DNA of 64,000 nucleotides. Source: Kaistella polysaccharea. Lineage in GTDB: Bacteria > Bacteroidota > Bacteroidia > Flavobacteriales > Weeksellaceae. Below, in pieces: positions 35,038 to 43,676 of this stretch (position 1 is the first letter of the stretch; every line of letters begins with the position of its first letter). The notes under the pieces were generated by a model, which saw nothing but the letters and a program-made list of their open reading frames with translations, made no database searches and was not told the origin of the DNA. The stretch lies in NCBI RefSeq assembly GCF_020410745.1, contig NZ_CP084528.1, positions 1,922,001 to 1,986,000 of the forward strand. Direction: 5' to 3'. Made by a program: the position numbers and the translations under genes.

Positions 35038-36294
35038 CTATTGAGACTTTTTGTCTGAATTTACTGTCAGTTTTTTTGCAAGGCTGCCAATGGTTAAACC
35101 TTGAAAAATAATAGAAAAGAGAACGATAATGTAGGTGATTGCAACGAACATGTCGCCCGAACTGTGCCGTGGTAAGGCTAAGGCAAGTGCCACGGAAATT
35201 CCTCCCCGAATTCCACCCCAAACTAAAATGGGAAAAGAGTTCTGTTCAAATTTTACGCGTTTCTTTAAGAGGAAAAATGGAATTCCGACCGAAATAAAAC
35301 GGGCGAAAAGAACGACAAAAATAGCGATGATTCCAATTAGGATATAAATATTTTCAAAATTGATCACCAAGAGTTCCAAACCAATTAATAAGAATAAAAC
35401 AGCATTCAGAATTTCATCCAGCATCTCCCAGAATTTATCGATATATTCTTCCGTTATGCTGCTCATTCCAACTTCCCGACCGCGGTTCCCGATAAATATT
35501 CCAGCTACAACCATGGCTAATGGTCCACTGATATGAATCGCAGATGCCATCCAGTAACCGCCCATTACCATTGCTAATGTCACCATTACTTCTACTGAAT
35601 AATCATCGATGGTTTTCAGAACGTAAGTTCCTAAACTTCCTAAAGCGGTTCCCAGTAAAATGCCGCCGCCGGCTTCCTTTAAAAATAAAAGACCAATTTC
35701 AGAAAGTCCCATATTGGCAAATCCAACCTGCGAAATTTCGTAAATCGCTACGAAAAGTACCACGGCAACGCCATCATTAAATAAACTTTCGCCTGAAATT
35801 TTTGTTTCTAAAGATTTCGGAATATTTGCAGATTTCAAAATTCCCAGAACCGCAATCGGATCTGTAGGAGAGATTAACGCACCGAAGAGAAGACAGTTGA
35901 TAAAAGGAATATTGAGATCAAAAGCTTGTAGTAACCAATACATTAAACCGCCCACAATTACTGTAGAAATAAGCACGCCGATGGTCGAAAACGCGATAAT
36001 AGGCGCTCTTTCAGACTTAATATCGTTCAGTTTAATGTGTATTGATCCTGCAAAAAGCAGGAAACTGAGCATCACTTCCATTAAAACCGTATAGAAATCG
36101 ATCGATAAGATCATCTCTTTCGTCTGCACGAATAAATTCGGAAAATAGGAAGCTGCCAAAACAATTCCGAGGGAAGTAAGCAGGGCAATAATCATCACGC
36201 CGATCGTTCGGGGCAGCTTTAGAAATCTCTTGTTAAAATAGCCGAAAGCTGCGGCAAGGATGATGATGGTTGTAAAATAGTGGTAAACCTGCAT
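35038..36294 (-). CDS. Na+/H+ antiporter (CPA1 family)
   Basis: 418 residues, about 12 transmembrane helices. The ion-binding ISPTDPIAVLGILKSANIPKSLETKISGESLFNDGVAVVLF region with the ND pair is diagnostic of NhaP/NHE-type exchangers, and the late WGGIRGGISVALALALP is the conserved C-terminal helix. It exchanges protons for sodium or potassium across the inner membrane. There is no regulatory cytosolic tail. Single gene between two terminators. Confidence 0.93.
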   Translation of the reverse strand: MQVYHYFTTIIILAAAFGYFNKRFLKLPRTIGVMIIALLTSLGIVLAASYFPNLFVQTKEMILSIDFYTVLMEVMLSFLLFAGSIHIKLNDIKSERAPIIAFSTIGVLISTVIVGGLMYWLLQAFDLNIPFINCLLFGALISPTDPIAVLGILKSANIPKSLETKISGESLFNDGVAVVLFVAIYEISQVGFANMGLSEIGLLFLKEAGGGILLGTALGSLGTYVLKTIDDYSVEVMVTLAMVMGGYWMASAIHISGPLAMVVAGIFIGNRGREVGMSSITEEYIDKFWEMLDEILNAVLFLLIGLELLVINFENIYILIGIIAIFVVLFARFISVGIPFFLLKKRVKFEQNSFPILVWGGIRGGISVALALALPRHSSGDMFVAITYIIVLFSIIFQGLTIGSLAKKLTVNSDKKSQ

Positions 36295-36327
36295 TGAAAA
36301 ATTTCTTCAAATGTAAGAAAATAAAAA

Positions 36328-36352
36328 ACCCGGAACATCAAATGCTCCGGGT
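36328..36352 (-). terminator. Terminator at the end of the dcw/yqeY operon
   Basis: 7-bp GC-rich stem (36328-36334 / 36346-36352) followed on the minus strand by a T-run. It lies downstream of the yqeY-like gene and upstream of the antiporter. Confidence 0.75.
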
Positions 36353-36396
36353 CTCAATCAAATCGATATGCAAAGGTTGAATATCCGTACTACTAT

Positions 36397-36843
36397 TTAG
36401 GAGAGTAATTTTTTAGCCATGTCGGAAATACTTTTTCCATCACTTTTTCCGGCGAGAGATTTACTCGCCAGGCCCATAACTTTTCCTAAATCTTTTGCGC
36501 TCGTGGCGCCAGTTTCTGCGATGATATTTTTCATCGCGGTTTCCAACTCGTCGCTGGATAATTGTTGAGGTAAAAATTTCTCGATAACTTTTGACTGTGC
36601 TTCCTCAACTTCGGCAAGGTCATTTCTATTCTGAGCGGCAAACTGATCATAAGAATCTTTTCGCTGCTTGATCATTCGTTGTAAAATCGCAGTTTCCTGC
36701 TCTTCCGATACTTCAGCACCTTTTGCTTCGGTTTTCAGCAATAAAATCTGTGATTTTACAGCTCGTAAAGCATCTAAGGCCACCTTATCTTTTGCGCGCA
36801 TTGCGTCTTTAATCGCGTCGCTGATGATAATTTCTAAACTCAT
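36397..36843 (-). CDS. GatB/YqeY domain-containing protein
   Basis: 148 residues. The whole protein is the YqeY domain (MSLEIIISDAIKDAMRAKDKVALDALRAVKSQILLL ... GKVMGLASKSLAGKSDGKSISDMAKKLL), the same fold as the tail of GatB, where it binds tRNA. The stand-alone protein's role is unknown, but tRNA-related is likely. It follows ftsZ by 72 bp on the same strand, an order I recall from other flavobacteria. Confidence 0.92.
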   Translation of the reverse strand: MSLEIIISDAIKDAMRAKDKVALDALRAVKSQILLLKTEAKGAEVSEEQETAILQRMIKQRKDSYDQFAAQNRNDLAEVEEAQSKVIEKFLPQQLSSDELETAMKNIIAETGATSAKDLGKVMGLASKSLAGKSDGKSISDMAKKLLS

Positions 36844-36868
36844 AATGATGATTTGATGATTAATTGAT

Positions 36869-36901
36869 TTGATGATGGGTTAATAATTAGTCCATCATCA
36901 A
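36869..36901 (-). promoter_or_regulatory. Perfect hairpin without T-run in the ftsZ-yqeY gap
   Basis: 10-bp perfect inverted repeat TTGATGATGG / CCATCATCAA (36869-36878 / 36892-36901). No T tract follows on the minus strand, so it is unlikely to be an efficient terminator; it may protect or process the ftsZ message. The surrounding bases are a TGATGAT-type simple repeat. Confidence 0.4.
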
Positions 36902-36915
36902 GCAACACATTATTA

Positions 36916-38736
36916 TTAATCTACGTCTTTATTTAAAAAACGGTTTTCACGAACTTGCATTTTACCGTCATTTTCTTCTAAAAAATTGTTGATTTTCTGA
37001 TCTGAGGCATTTTCATGTCCGATAGAAATATTTTTTCTACGGAATGCAGGTATTGTTTCGAAATCATTTTCAACTTCCATATTCTGGTAACGGGAATTAA
37101 ATTCTTTTAATTTATTTCTTCTTTCCTGAACTTTGTCGCTGGACGTTGTTTTTGTAATAAAAGTGAAATCATTTTCTACCTCGAACATATTTGCTTGAGG
37201 AGTTTCCGGTTCTACGGGAATTACAGTTTGTTTCACGATTTCTTCTTTAACAACTGCTTTCGGCTGCGCGATTATTTCAGCTTTTGGTTCTTTAATGGGC
37301 TCATTTACTACAAAGCTGAAATCTTCCGTTACTTTTGGAGTGAAATGATGAATTGGAGTGGAAACTTCCGGTTTTTTATCTTCCGTTTCGAAACTGAAAG
37401 ATTGAGAAATAGGCTCATCATTGTGCTCTTCAGTGTAGGTAAAGAGATCAAATTCATTTTTTACCTCATTTGGAAAGGTATTGGTTTCGTCTTTAAATTC
37501 TGAAAATCGGTTCATTTCCGTCGGTGATTCTCTTTCAATAACCATTTTTTTTTCGGCGGTATTGACTTTAAAATCTGACGATGGATAATCATCCTCGTCA
37601 TCAAGAATGAAAAGATTACCAGAATCTACATGGTCTTTTCTTACATCGGCGATTTCATTATCTGCCTGAAAAGCGGTCTCTTTTTTCGTGGAAGAATCTC
37701 TGGAATCAGAAAGTGTAAATTTTACTTTTTCAGTAATGCCTGAATGTTTTTTATGATCTTTAGCAAAACCTGTCGCAATAACCAAAACGCTTACAGAATC
37801 GCCCAATTCTTCATCGGTACCCACCCCAAAAATAATGTCTGCTGTATTTCCTGCTTCTTCCTGAATATGGTCCATGATTACACCAATTTCATCCATGGTT
37901 ACCTCTTCTGTACCACTTCTGATTAAGAGCAAAACATTTTTAGCACCCGTAATTTTATTGTCATTTAATAGTGGAGAATCGAGTGCTTTTTTCACCGCTT
38001 CTTCTGCTTTATTTTCACCTGAAGCTACGCCATTAGACATCAATGCTGTTCCGGAATTCGCCAACACAGATTTTGCATCACGGAAGTCAATATTCACATC
38101 GAAATAACCGGTAATAACTTCTGCCATTCCTTTAGCGGCGTTGGTCAACACTTCATCCGCTTTGGAAAAACCAGATTTAAACCCAAGGTTTCCAAATTGC
38201 TGACGTAATTTATCATTATTAATGACAATTAGAGAATCAACATTATTTCTTAATTTATCTAAACCAAGTTCGGCTTGTTCCAATCTTCTTTTACCTTCAA
38301 AACTAAAAGGAACGGTAACAATCCCAACGGTTAGAATGCCCATATCTTTAGCTACTTTCGCAATGACTGGCGCTGCTCCGGTTCCGGTTCCACCACCCAT
38401 TCCTGCGGTAATAAAGACCATCTTTGTATTTTGGCCCATTGCCGCTTTAATTTCTTCAATGCTTTCGATAGCTGCTTTTTCACCCACTTCAGGGTCGGCG
38501 CCTGCACCCAGACCTTCTGTAATAGTCATTCCCAACTGCACTTTATTGGCAACTGGATTATTATCTAAAGTTTGAGAATCGGTATTGCAAATTACGAAAT
38601 CAACGCCGTGAATGCCGCGTTCGTACATGTGTTTCAGCGCGTTGTTTCCGCCGCCGCCGACACCTATTACTTTAATTATCGAGGAATTTCCTTTTGGTAA
38701 ATCAAATGAAAATCCGGTTGTGCTTATGTTTTCCAT
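36916..38736 (-). CDS. ftsZ: Cell division GTPase FtsZ, long form
   Basis: 606 residues, against ~380-400 in most bacteria. The tubulin-like GTPase is residues ~15-330, with the signature GGGTGTGAAP at 114-123 and T7-loop NVDIDFRDAKSVL. An acidic, disordered linker of about 220 residues follows. An IPAFRRKNI element at 562-570 resembles the conserved C-terminal peptide that binds FtsA in other bacteria, but 36 more residues follow it, ending NRFLNKDVD. Forms the cytokinetic ring. Preceded by ftsA with a 19-bp gap. The long form is, to my knowledge, normal in Bacteroidota. Confidence 0.97.
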   Translation of the reverse strand: MENISTTGFSFDLPKGNSSIIKVIGVGGGGNNALKHMYERGIHGVDFVICNTDSQTLDNNPVANKVQLGMTITEGLGAGADPEVGEKAAIESIEEIKAAMGQNTKMVFITAGMGGGTGTGAAPVIAKVAKDMGILTVGIVTVPFSFEGKRRLEQAELGLDKLRNNVDSLIVINNDKLRQQFGNLGFKSGFSKADEVLTNAAKGMAEVITGYFDVNIDFRDAKSVLANSGTALMSNGVASGENKAEEAVKKALDSPLLNDNKITGAKNVLLLIRSGTEEVTMDEIGVIMDHIQEEAGNTADIIFGVGTDEELGDSVSVLVIATGFAKDHKKHSGITEKVKFTLSDSRDSSTKKETAFQADNEIADVRKDHVDSGNLFILDDEDDYPSSDFKVNTAEKKMVIERESPTEMNRFSEFKDETNTFPNEVKNEFDLFTYTEEHNDEPISQSFSFETEDKKPEVSTPIHHFTPKVTEDFSFVVNEPIKEPKAEIIAQPKAVVKEEIVKQTVIPVEPETPQANMFEVENDFTFITKTTSSDKVQERRNKLKEFNSRYQNMEVENDFETIPAFRRKNISIGHENASDQKINNFLEENDGKMQVRENRFLNKDVD

Positions 38737-38755
38737 AGTATTTGGTTTTTTTTAA

Positions 38756-40129
38756 TTATTCAACTTCTTCAAAGAATTTTTTTACACTTTCCATGATTTT
38801 TTGACCGATGGTAAGTTTGTTCCGTCTTTTTTCTGCACTCTTGGCGATGTGTTCTTCACGCGTCATTATGGCAGGCTGTTCGATATGTTCGGAGGACGGA
38901 ATTTCTTCATTTCGTGGGGCAGCTTCCATAATATCTTCTTCGATTCTTTCTGGCGCACTTTTTTTGTCACGAATTTTCAGACTTTCCATCAATAAACCAA
39001 TGGATGTCGCGAACTCAGGACCTTTTAAATGTTGGCTTTTGTCATTGGTTACGTATTCATTAGCAAAACCAATTCTGCTGTCGAAACCTGTGGTATAATT
39101 TGCCAACTGACGAAGATGACGAAGATTTGAGCCGCCACCCGTCAAAACAATTCCAGCTATTAATTTTTTCTTCTGCTCAAAAGCGCCATAGGCTTTCAAT
39201 TCTGTATTTACCATTTCCAGAATTTCTTCTACTCTCGCATTTACAATTTGAGCTAAAGTTTTTAAAGAAATTTCTTTGTCCGGACGACCATGCAATCCTG
39301 GGATAGTAACGAAAGTACTGTCTTTCTCCAGCTCTGGAACCGCGGATCCGAAATTGACTTTCAGCTTTTCTGCATGTTTTTCGATAATGGAACAGCCTTC
39401 TTTAATATCATCGGTAATAATTCCGCCACCGTAAGGAATTACGCAGGTGTGACGAATGATGTTGTCTTTGAATATGGCGATGTCCGTTGTTCCGCCGCCA
39501 ATATCAACGATCGCAACTCCGGCTTCTTTTTCTTCTTTTGTTAGAACTGCTTCGGAAGATGCTAATGGCTCAAGAGTTAAAGCTTCCATTTCTAAACCAG
39601 CTTCACGAACGCATCTTGCAATGTTTCTAATGCTTCCCATTTGCCCTACAACAACGTGAAAATTAGCTTCCAAACGGGTTCCGTGCATTCCAACAGGTTC
39701 TTGAATTTCGCCTTGAGAATCAACCTTATATTCTTGCGGCAGTACGTGAATGATTTCTTCACCCGGCAGCATAACCAGTTGCTTTACCTGATCTTTTAAT
39801 TTTTCGATATCATCATCCGTAATATATTGATCCGGATTTTCGCGCATGATATAATCTGAATGCTGGAGCGATCTGATATGTTTGCCTGCGATTCCCACCG
39901 TTACTTTGTGAATGGCAACTCCGGCGCTTGACTGTGCCTGTGCGACCGCCGATTTAATAGATTGAATGGTTTGTGAAATATTATTCACAATACCTTTGTG
40001 TACGCCTAAACTTTTTGCGGTGCCCACGCCGAGGACTTCAATTTTTCCGTGGGCGTTTCGTCGGCCGACAATGGCCACAATTTTGGTGGTACCGATGTCG
40101 AGGCCTACTGAATACTCGTGATTTTCCAT
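38756..40129 (-). CDS. ftsA: Cell division protein FtsA
   Basis: 457 residues. Actin-like ATPase that tethers FtsZ to the membrane. VGLDIGTTKIVAIVG is the phosphate-1 motif, VAIVDIGGGTTDIAIF the phosphate-2 motif and IVLTGGGSNLRHL the adenosine motif. The C-terminus ends in an amphipathic helix (IGQKIMESVKKFFEE), the membrane anchor. Lies between ftsQ (46-bp gap) and ftsZ. Confidence 0.97.
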   Translation of the reverse strand: MENHEYSVGLDIGTTKIVAIVGRRNAHGKIEVLGVGTAKSLGVHKGIVNNISQTIQSIKSAVAQAQSSAGVAIHKVTVGIAGKHIRSLQHSDYIMRENPDQYITDDDIEKLKDQVKQLVMLPGEEIIHVLPQEYKVDSQGEIQEPVGMHGTRLEANFHVVVGQMGSIRNIARCVREAGLEMEALTLEPLASSEAVLTKEEKEAGVAIVDIGGGTTDIAIFKDNIIRHTCVIPYGGGIITDDIKEGCSIIEKHAEKLKVNFGSAVPELEKDSTFVTIPGLHGRPDKEISLKTLAQIVNARVEEILEMVNTELKAYGAFEQKKKLIAGIVLTGGGSNLRHLRQLANYTTGFDSRIGFANEYVTNDKSQHLKGPEFATSIGLLMESLKIRDKKSAPERIEEDIMEAAPRNEEIPSSEHIEQPAIMTREEHIAKSAEKRRNKLTIGQKIMESVKKFFEEVE

Positions 40130-40175
40130 TTTATGTCGATTTGATTTTTTAATTTTTTCTAAGGTTTTCCTTACT

Positions 40176-41198
40176 TTATTCTACTTTAACTCTTGCTTTT
40201 GGTTTCACTTCGGCTTTTTTCGTCGTTGTGGTTTCCTTTTTCGCAGTTGGTTTTGGTTTCGGTACTTCTTTCTTAACAGCGGGTTTTGAAGGTTCTTTTT
40301 TCGTCACAGCTTTCTTGGGTTGTACGGTAGATGGTGGTTTTTTCACTACTTTTTTTGCGGCCGTAGCAGAAGAAGGTTTCCCTGCCTTTTTTTCTGCTTT
40401 TTCTTTTTTCTCTGCGATTATCGGCAATTTTGCAAGCTCTTTTTTCCCGACCGAAATAATACTATCGTTTTCCTCAAAATTGGGATTCAGCGTCGTAACA
40501 ATTTGGTTATCATACTTTACCGATACTTTGGTGTATTTCTCTGGCGATTGATAAATGAGGTATTTTTCTACAAAAGCTTTGAAACCCTTTACCTTCAGAT
40601 CAATATTATCTAAATCACCGATTTCTACTTTAAAATTGCCGGCGCTTGTCAACAGATTGTAATCATCTTTCGATTTAGAAATTCCGATAAAATACTTTTT
40701 GCTAAAATCATCATTGTTTATTTTTTCAATAAGCTCTGCCAACTTTAAATATTCAGCTTTTTTCACATTTCCCGTTACGAGCATGCAAGGAAAAGAGTAA
40801 TTGTTTGAAATAGGAAATTCAGTTCCTTTATCATCTACATAGAAATCACGGTCATTTTTATTCAAGCGAAAAGCAGGAACACGCTGTTTAATATCTAAAT
40901 TCAGATTTCCGTTTAAATTTAAATAAACGTTCGCGCTGTCTACCGCCGGCAGCTGATTTAATTTTTTCTCTAATTCAGGAATATTAATATCGCCGACTTT
41001 CTTTGTAGTATTTGATTTCTTGACGAGTTCTTTTACCACTTTTTCATCGATGAAATAAACTGGTTGTTTCGTTTTGGTCATTTTCACCGAAACTTTTTCC
41101 ATCGGTTTACCATTAAATCTTTTCAATGAAAAACTCAGCAGAAAACCAAAGATGATTACTGTAACTAAAATTTTTAATATTCTGAATTTGTTTTTCAT
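40176..41198 (-). CDS. ftsQ: Cell division protein FtsQ with a Lys-rich periplasmic tail
   Basis: 340 residues. A short cytosolic end and one transmembrane helix (about 7-25) are followed by a POTRA-like region (about 45-110) and a beta domain to about 255. This matches the FtsQ/DivIB layout; sequence conservation is low and position in the dcw cluster helps the call. Residues 264-340 are an extra low-complexity tail with 26 lysines in 77 residues, plus Pro, Ala and Thr. The start codon overlaps the murC stop by one base (TAATG), implying coupled translation. FtsQ links early and late division proteins. Confidence 0.88.
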   Translation of the reverse strand: MKNKFRILKILVTVIIFGFLLSFSLKRFNGKPMEKVSVKMTKTKQPVYFIDEKVVKELVKKSNTTKKVGDINIPELEKKLNQLPAVDSANVYLNLNGNLNLDIKQRVPAFRLNKNDRDFYVDDKGTEFPISNNYSFPCMLVTGNVKKAEYLKLAELIEKINNDDFSKKYFIGISKSKDDYNLLTSAGNFKVEIGDLDNIDLKVKGFKAFVEKYLIYQSPEKYTKVSVKYDNQIVTTLNPNFEENDSIISVGKKELAKLPIIAEKKEKAEKKAGKPSSATAAKKVVKKPPSTVQPKKAVTKKEPSKPAVKKEVPKPKPTAKKETTTTKKAEVKPKARVKVE

Positions 41199-42556
41199 TA
41201 CTTATTTGAAAGCCATTCTACAATTCCGTCATATAAAGTATCAATATTTCCCGCACCCACAGTGAGCAAAACGTCGAAGTCTTTTTCTTTTATCTTGTCA
41301 AAAGATTCTTCCAAAGTGGAAACTTCCTTTTGATCTAATCTCACTTTTTCTAATAACCATTCTGAAGTAATTCCCTCGAAATTTTCCTGTAATTCGCGCG
41401 CTGGATAAATATCAAGAAGAATTAATTCATCTGCTTTATCTAAACTTTCTGCAAATCCATCTGCAAAATCTTTAGTTCTGCTGAAAAGATGTGGCTGAAA
41501 AACCACGAGCAATTTCTTGTTTGGGTAAAAAGTTTCTATAGACCCAATTACCGCGTTCAGTTCTGTGGGATGATGCGCATAATCATCGATATAAATTTTG
41601 CCAGTTTCGAAATTATGTTTCGTGTAACGTCTTTTAATTCCTTTAAAATTGGCAAGTCCTTTTTTTAATGTTTCGAAATCGACACCAAAGTTATTTAGCA
41701 AAGCAATCGCGGCTGTTGCATTTTCAACATTGTGAATTCCCGGAATTTCCCAGACAAAATCATCAATTTCTGTTTCCGCTGAATGAAAATTAAAATATAT
41801 TTGATCACCAATTTCTCTGATGTTATCTGAGTAATAATCGGCTTCTTCGTTCACAGCGTAGGTTTTCGTTTCGCGTCCAATGTCTATTCCTTTTCTCACA
41901 AATAGTTGTTGACCTTCTGGAACCAAATCCGCAAAATCCTGAAATCCTTTTTGAATTGTGGCATTGTCACCGTAAATGTCTAAATGGTCGGCATCCGTTG
42001 ATGTAATCACGGCCCAATCGGGAGAAAGTGTGAGGAAACTTCTGTCGTATTCATCAGCTTCGACTACGGAAATGTCATTTCCATTAAAGTGGAAATTTGA
42101 TTTAAAGTTTTCTGCAATACCGCCTAAAAAACAAGAGAACGGGAGATTTGCTTCTTTGCATAAATGCGCCACCAATGAAGACGTAGTTGTTTTGCCGTGT
42201 GTTCCTGCAATGGCGATACTTTCTGTATTTTCGGTAATCATGCCGAGAACCTTTGCTCGCTTTAAAACATCAAAGTGATGTTCATTAAAATAATTAAGAA
42301 TTTCCAGTTTTTTAATCGCTGGTGTATAAATCACCAAAGTATTTTCCGGTGTTAAAATTTTAATTTTATCAGTAATGGTATCTTCAAATTCAATATCAAT
42401 TCCTTCGTCAGCCAAGGCTTTTGTAAGCTTTGTGTGCATTTTGTCATAACCTAAAACCGTTTTTCCCGACGCATTGAAATATCTCGCCAAGGCACTCATG
42501 CCAATGCCGCCGATGCCTACGAAGTAAAAGTTTTGATATGTTGTTAAAGCTTTCAT
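41198..42556 (-). CDS. murC: UDP-N-acetylmuramate-L-alanine ligase MurC
   Basis: 452 residues. Adds L-alanine to UDP-MurNAc. FVGIGGIGMSALARYF opens the N-terminal nucleotide-sugar domain, IAGTHGKTTTSSLV is the ATP P-loop, and YAHHPTELNAVI the C-terminal Mur ligase domain. Start lies one base after the murG stop region. Confidence 0.97.
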   Translation of the reverse strand: MKALTTYQNFYFVGIGGIGMSALARYFNASGKTVLGYDKMHTKLTKALADEGIDIEFEDTITDKIKILTPENTLVIYTPAIKKLEILNYFNEHHFDVLKRAKVLGMITENTESIAIAGTHGKTTTSSLVAHLCKEANLPFSCFLGGIAENFKSNFHFNGNDISVVEADEYDRSFLTLSPDWAVITSTDADHLDIYGDNATIQKGFQDFADLVPEGQQLFVRKGIDIGRETKTYAVNEEADYYSDNIREIGDQIYFNFHSAETEIDDFVWEIPGIHNVENATAAIALLNNFGVDFETLKKGLANFKGIKRRYTKHNFETGKIYIDDYAHHPTELNAVIGSIETFYPNKKLLVVFQPHLFSRTKDFADGFAESLDKADELILLDIYPARELQENFEGITSEWLLEKVRLDQKEVSTLEESFDKIKEKDFDVLLTVGAGNIDTLYDGIVEWLSNK

Positions 42557-42557
42557 C

Positions 42558-43673
42558 TTATGCTTTGAGGTTTAATGATGATATGATTTCATCGACAATT
42601 TCTTCTGTTGCCGACGGTTTTGCGAAGAATTTTAAATTTTCGCTCATTTCAATTCGTAGATTTTCATTTTCGCAGATTTCCATTAAAGTTTTCCAGAATT
42701 TTTCAGGCATTTCCGAATCTTTTACCATTTTAGCCGCGTTTTTATCGACCAGAGTCATCGCATTTTTAGTTTGATGATCTTCTGCGGCAAAAGGAAATGG
42801 AACCAAAAGCACGGGTTTCTGCGCCATCGCCAGTTCTGAAATTGCAATTGCGCCCGCACGGGACACAATTACATCTGCCGCCGAATAAGCCAAAGCCATA
42901 TCTGCGATAAATTCTTTCACCTGAATTTGAGTAGAATTTTTTGTGATATTTGAATCTTCGCTCAAACTCTTATAATCCAACTTTCCGGTTTGCCAAATCA
43001 ACTGGAAGTCTTTTGCTACTAATTTTTCTATATTTTCTTTCCAGCCATTATTTAAAGTTCTGGAACCTAAAGAACCACCAACGGAGAGAATGGTTAATTT
43101 ACTTTGATCTAAACCCAATTTTTCTTTTGCCAAATCCTTTTCCATCAAATCAGTAATGATATTTTTTCGAATTGGATTTCCTAAGAAAAATGTTTTAGTT
43201 TTCGGAAAGAAATGACTCATATTCGGATAGGCAGTGAATACAGCTTTCGCTTTTCGAGACAAAAAAGTGTTGGTTTTCCCGGGCAGGGAATTTTGTTCTT
43301 GAACGAAAATAGGCACACCTAAAGTTGCCGCCATATAAAGCGCCGGACCACTTGCAAAACCTCCAGTTCCTATGGCGAAATCAGGTTTAAATTCCTTAAT
43401 GGTTGTTCGGGCTTTGGCTAGACTTGAAATTAATTTTAAAGGCAACGTGAGATTTTTCAATAGGTTTCCACGGTCAAACCCTGCGATATTTAAACCGATA
43501 ATTTTGAAGCCGGCTTGTGGAACTTTTTCCATTTCCATTTTGCCTTCTGCACCGATGAACAAAAATTCTGAAGCTGGAAATCTTTTCTGGATTTCCTGCG
43601 CAATGGCAATCGCCGGGAAGATGTGTCCTCCGGTTCCGCCGCCGCTCATTAGAATTTTTAATGTTTTACTCAT
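42558..43673 (-). CDS. murG: UDP-GlcNAc:undecaprenyl-PP-MurNAc-pentapeptide transferase MurG
   Basis: 371 residues, GT-B glycosyltransferase on the inner face of the cytoplasmic membrane that converts lipid I to lipid II. The glycine-rich MSGGGTGGHIFPAIAIA loop (residues ~9-25) and VGGSLGSRTLN, and the C-terminal VSRAGAIAISELAMAQKPVLLVPFPFAAEDHQTKNA donor-binding signature, are all present. 3-bp gap from ftsW. Confidence 0.97.
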   Translation of the reverse strand: MSKTLKILMSGGGTGGHIFPAIAIAQEIQKRFPASEFLFIGAEGKMEMEKVPQAGFKIIGLNIAGFDRGNLLKNLTLPLKLISSLAKARTTIKEFKPDFAIGTGGFASGPALYMAATLGVPIFVQEQNSLPGKTNTFLSRKAKAVFTAYPNMSHFFPKTKTFFLGNPIRKNIITDLMEKDLAKEKLGLDQSKLTILSVGGSLGSRTLNNGWKENIEKLVAKDFQLIWQTGKLDYKSLSEDSNITKNSTQIQVKEFIADMALAYSAADVIVSRAGAIAISELAMAQKPVLLVPFPFAAEDHQTKNAMTLVDKNAAKMVKDSEMPEKFWKTLMEICENENLRIEMSENLKFFAKPSATEEIVDEIISSLNLKA

Positions 43674-43676
43674 CTT

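Noticed and set aside
40228-40613. 107- and 97-codon plus-strand frames opposite ftsQ
   Set aside because: They are the complement of the Lys/Ala/Pro-rich FtsQ tail, giving Phe/Ser/Gly-rich artificial sequence; no start context or homology.
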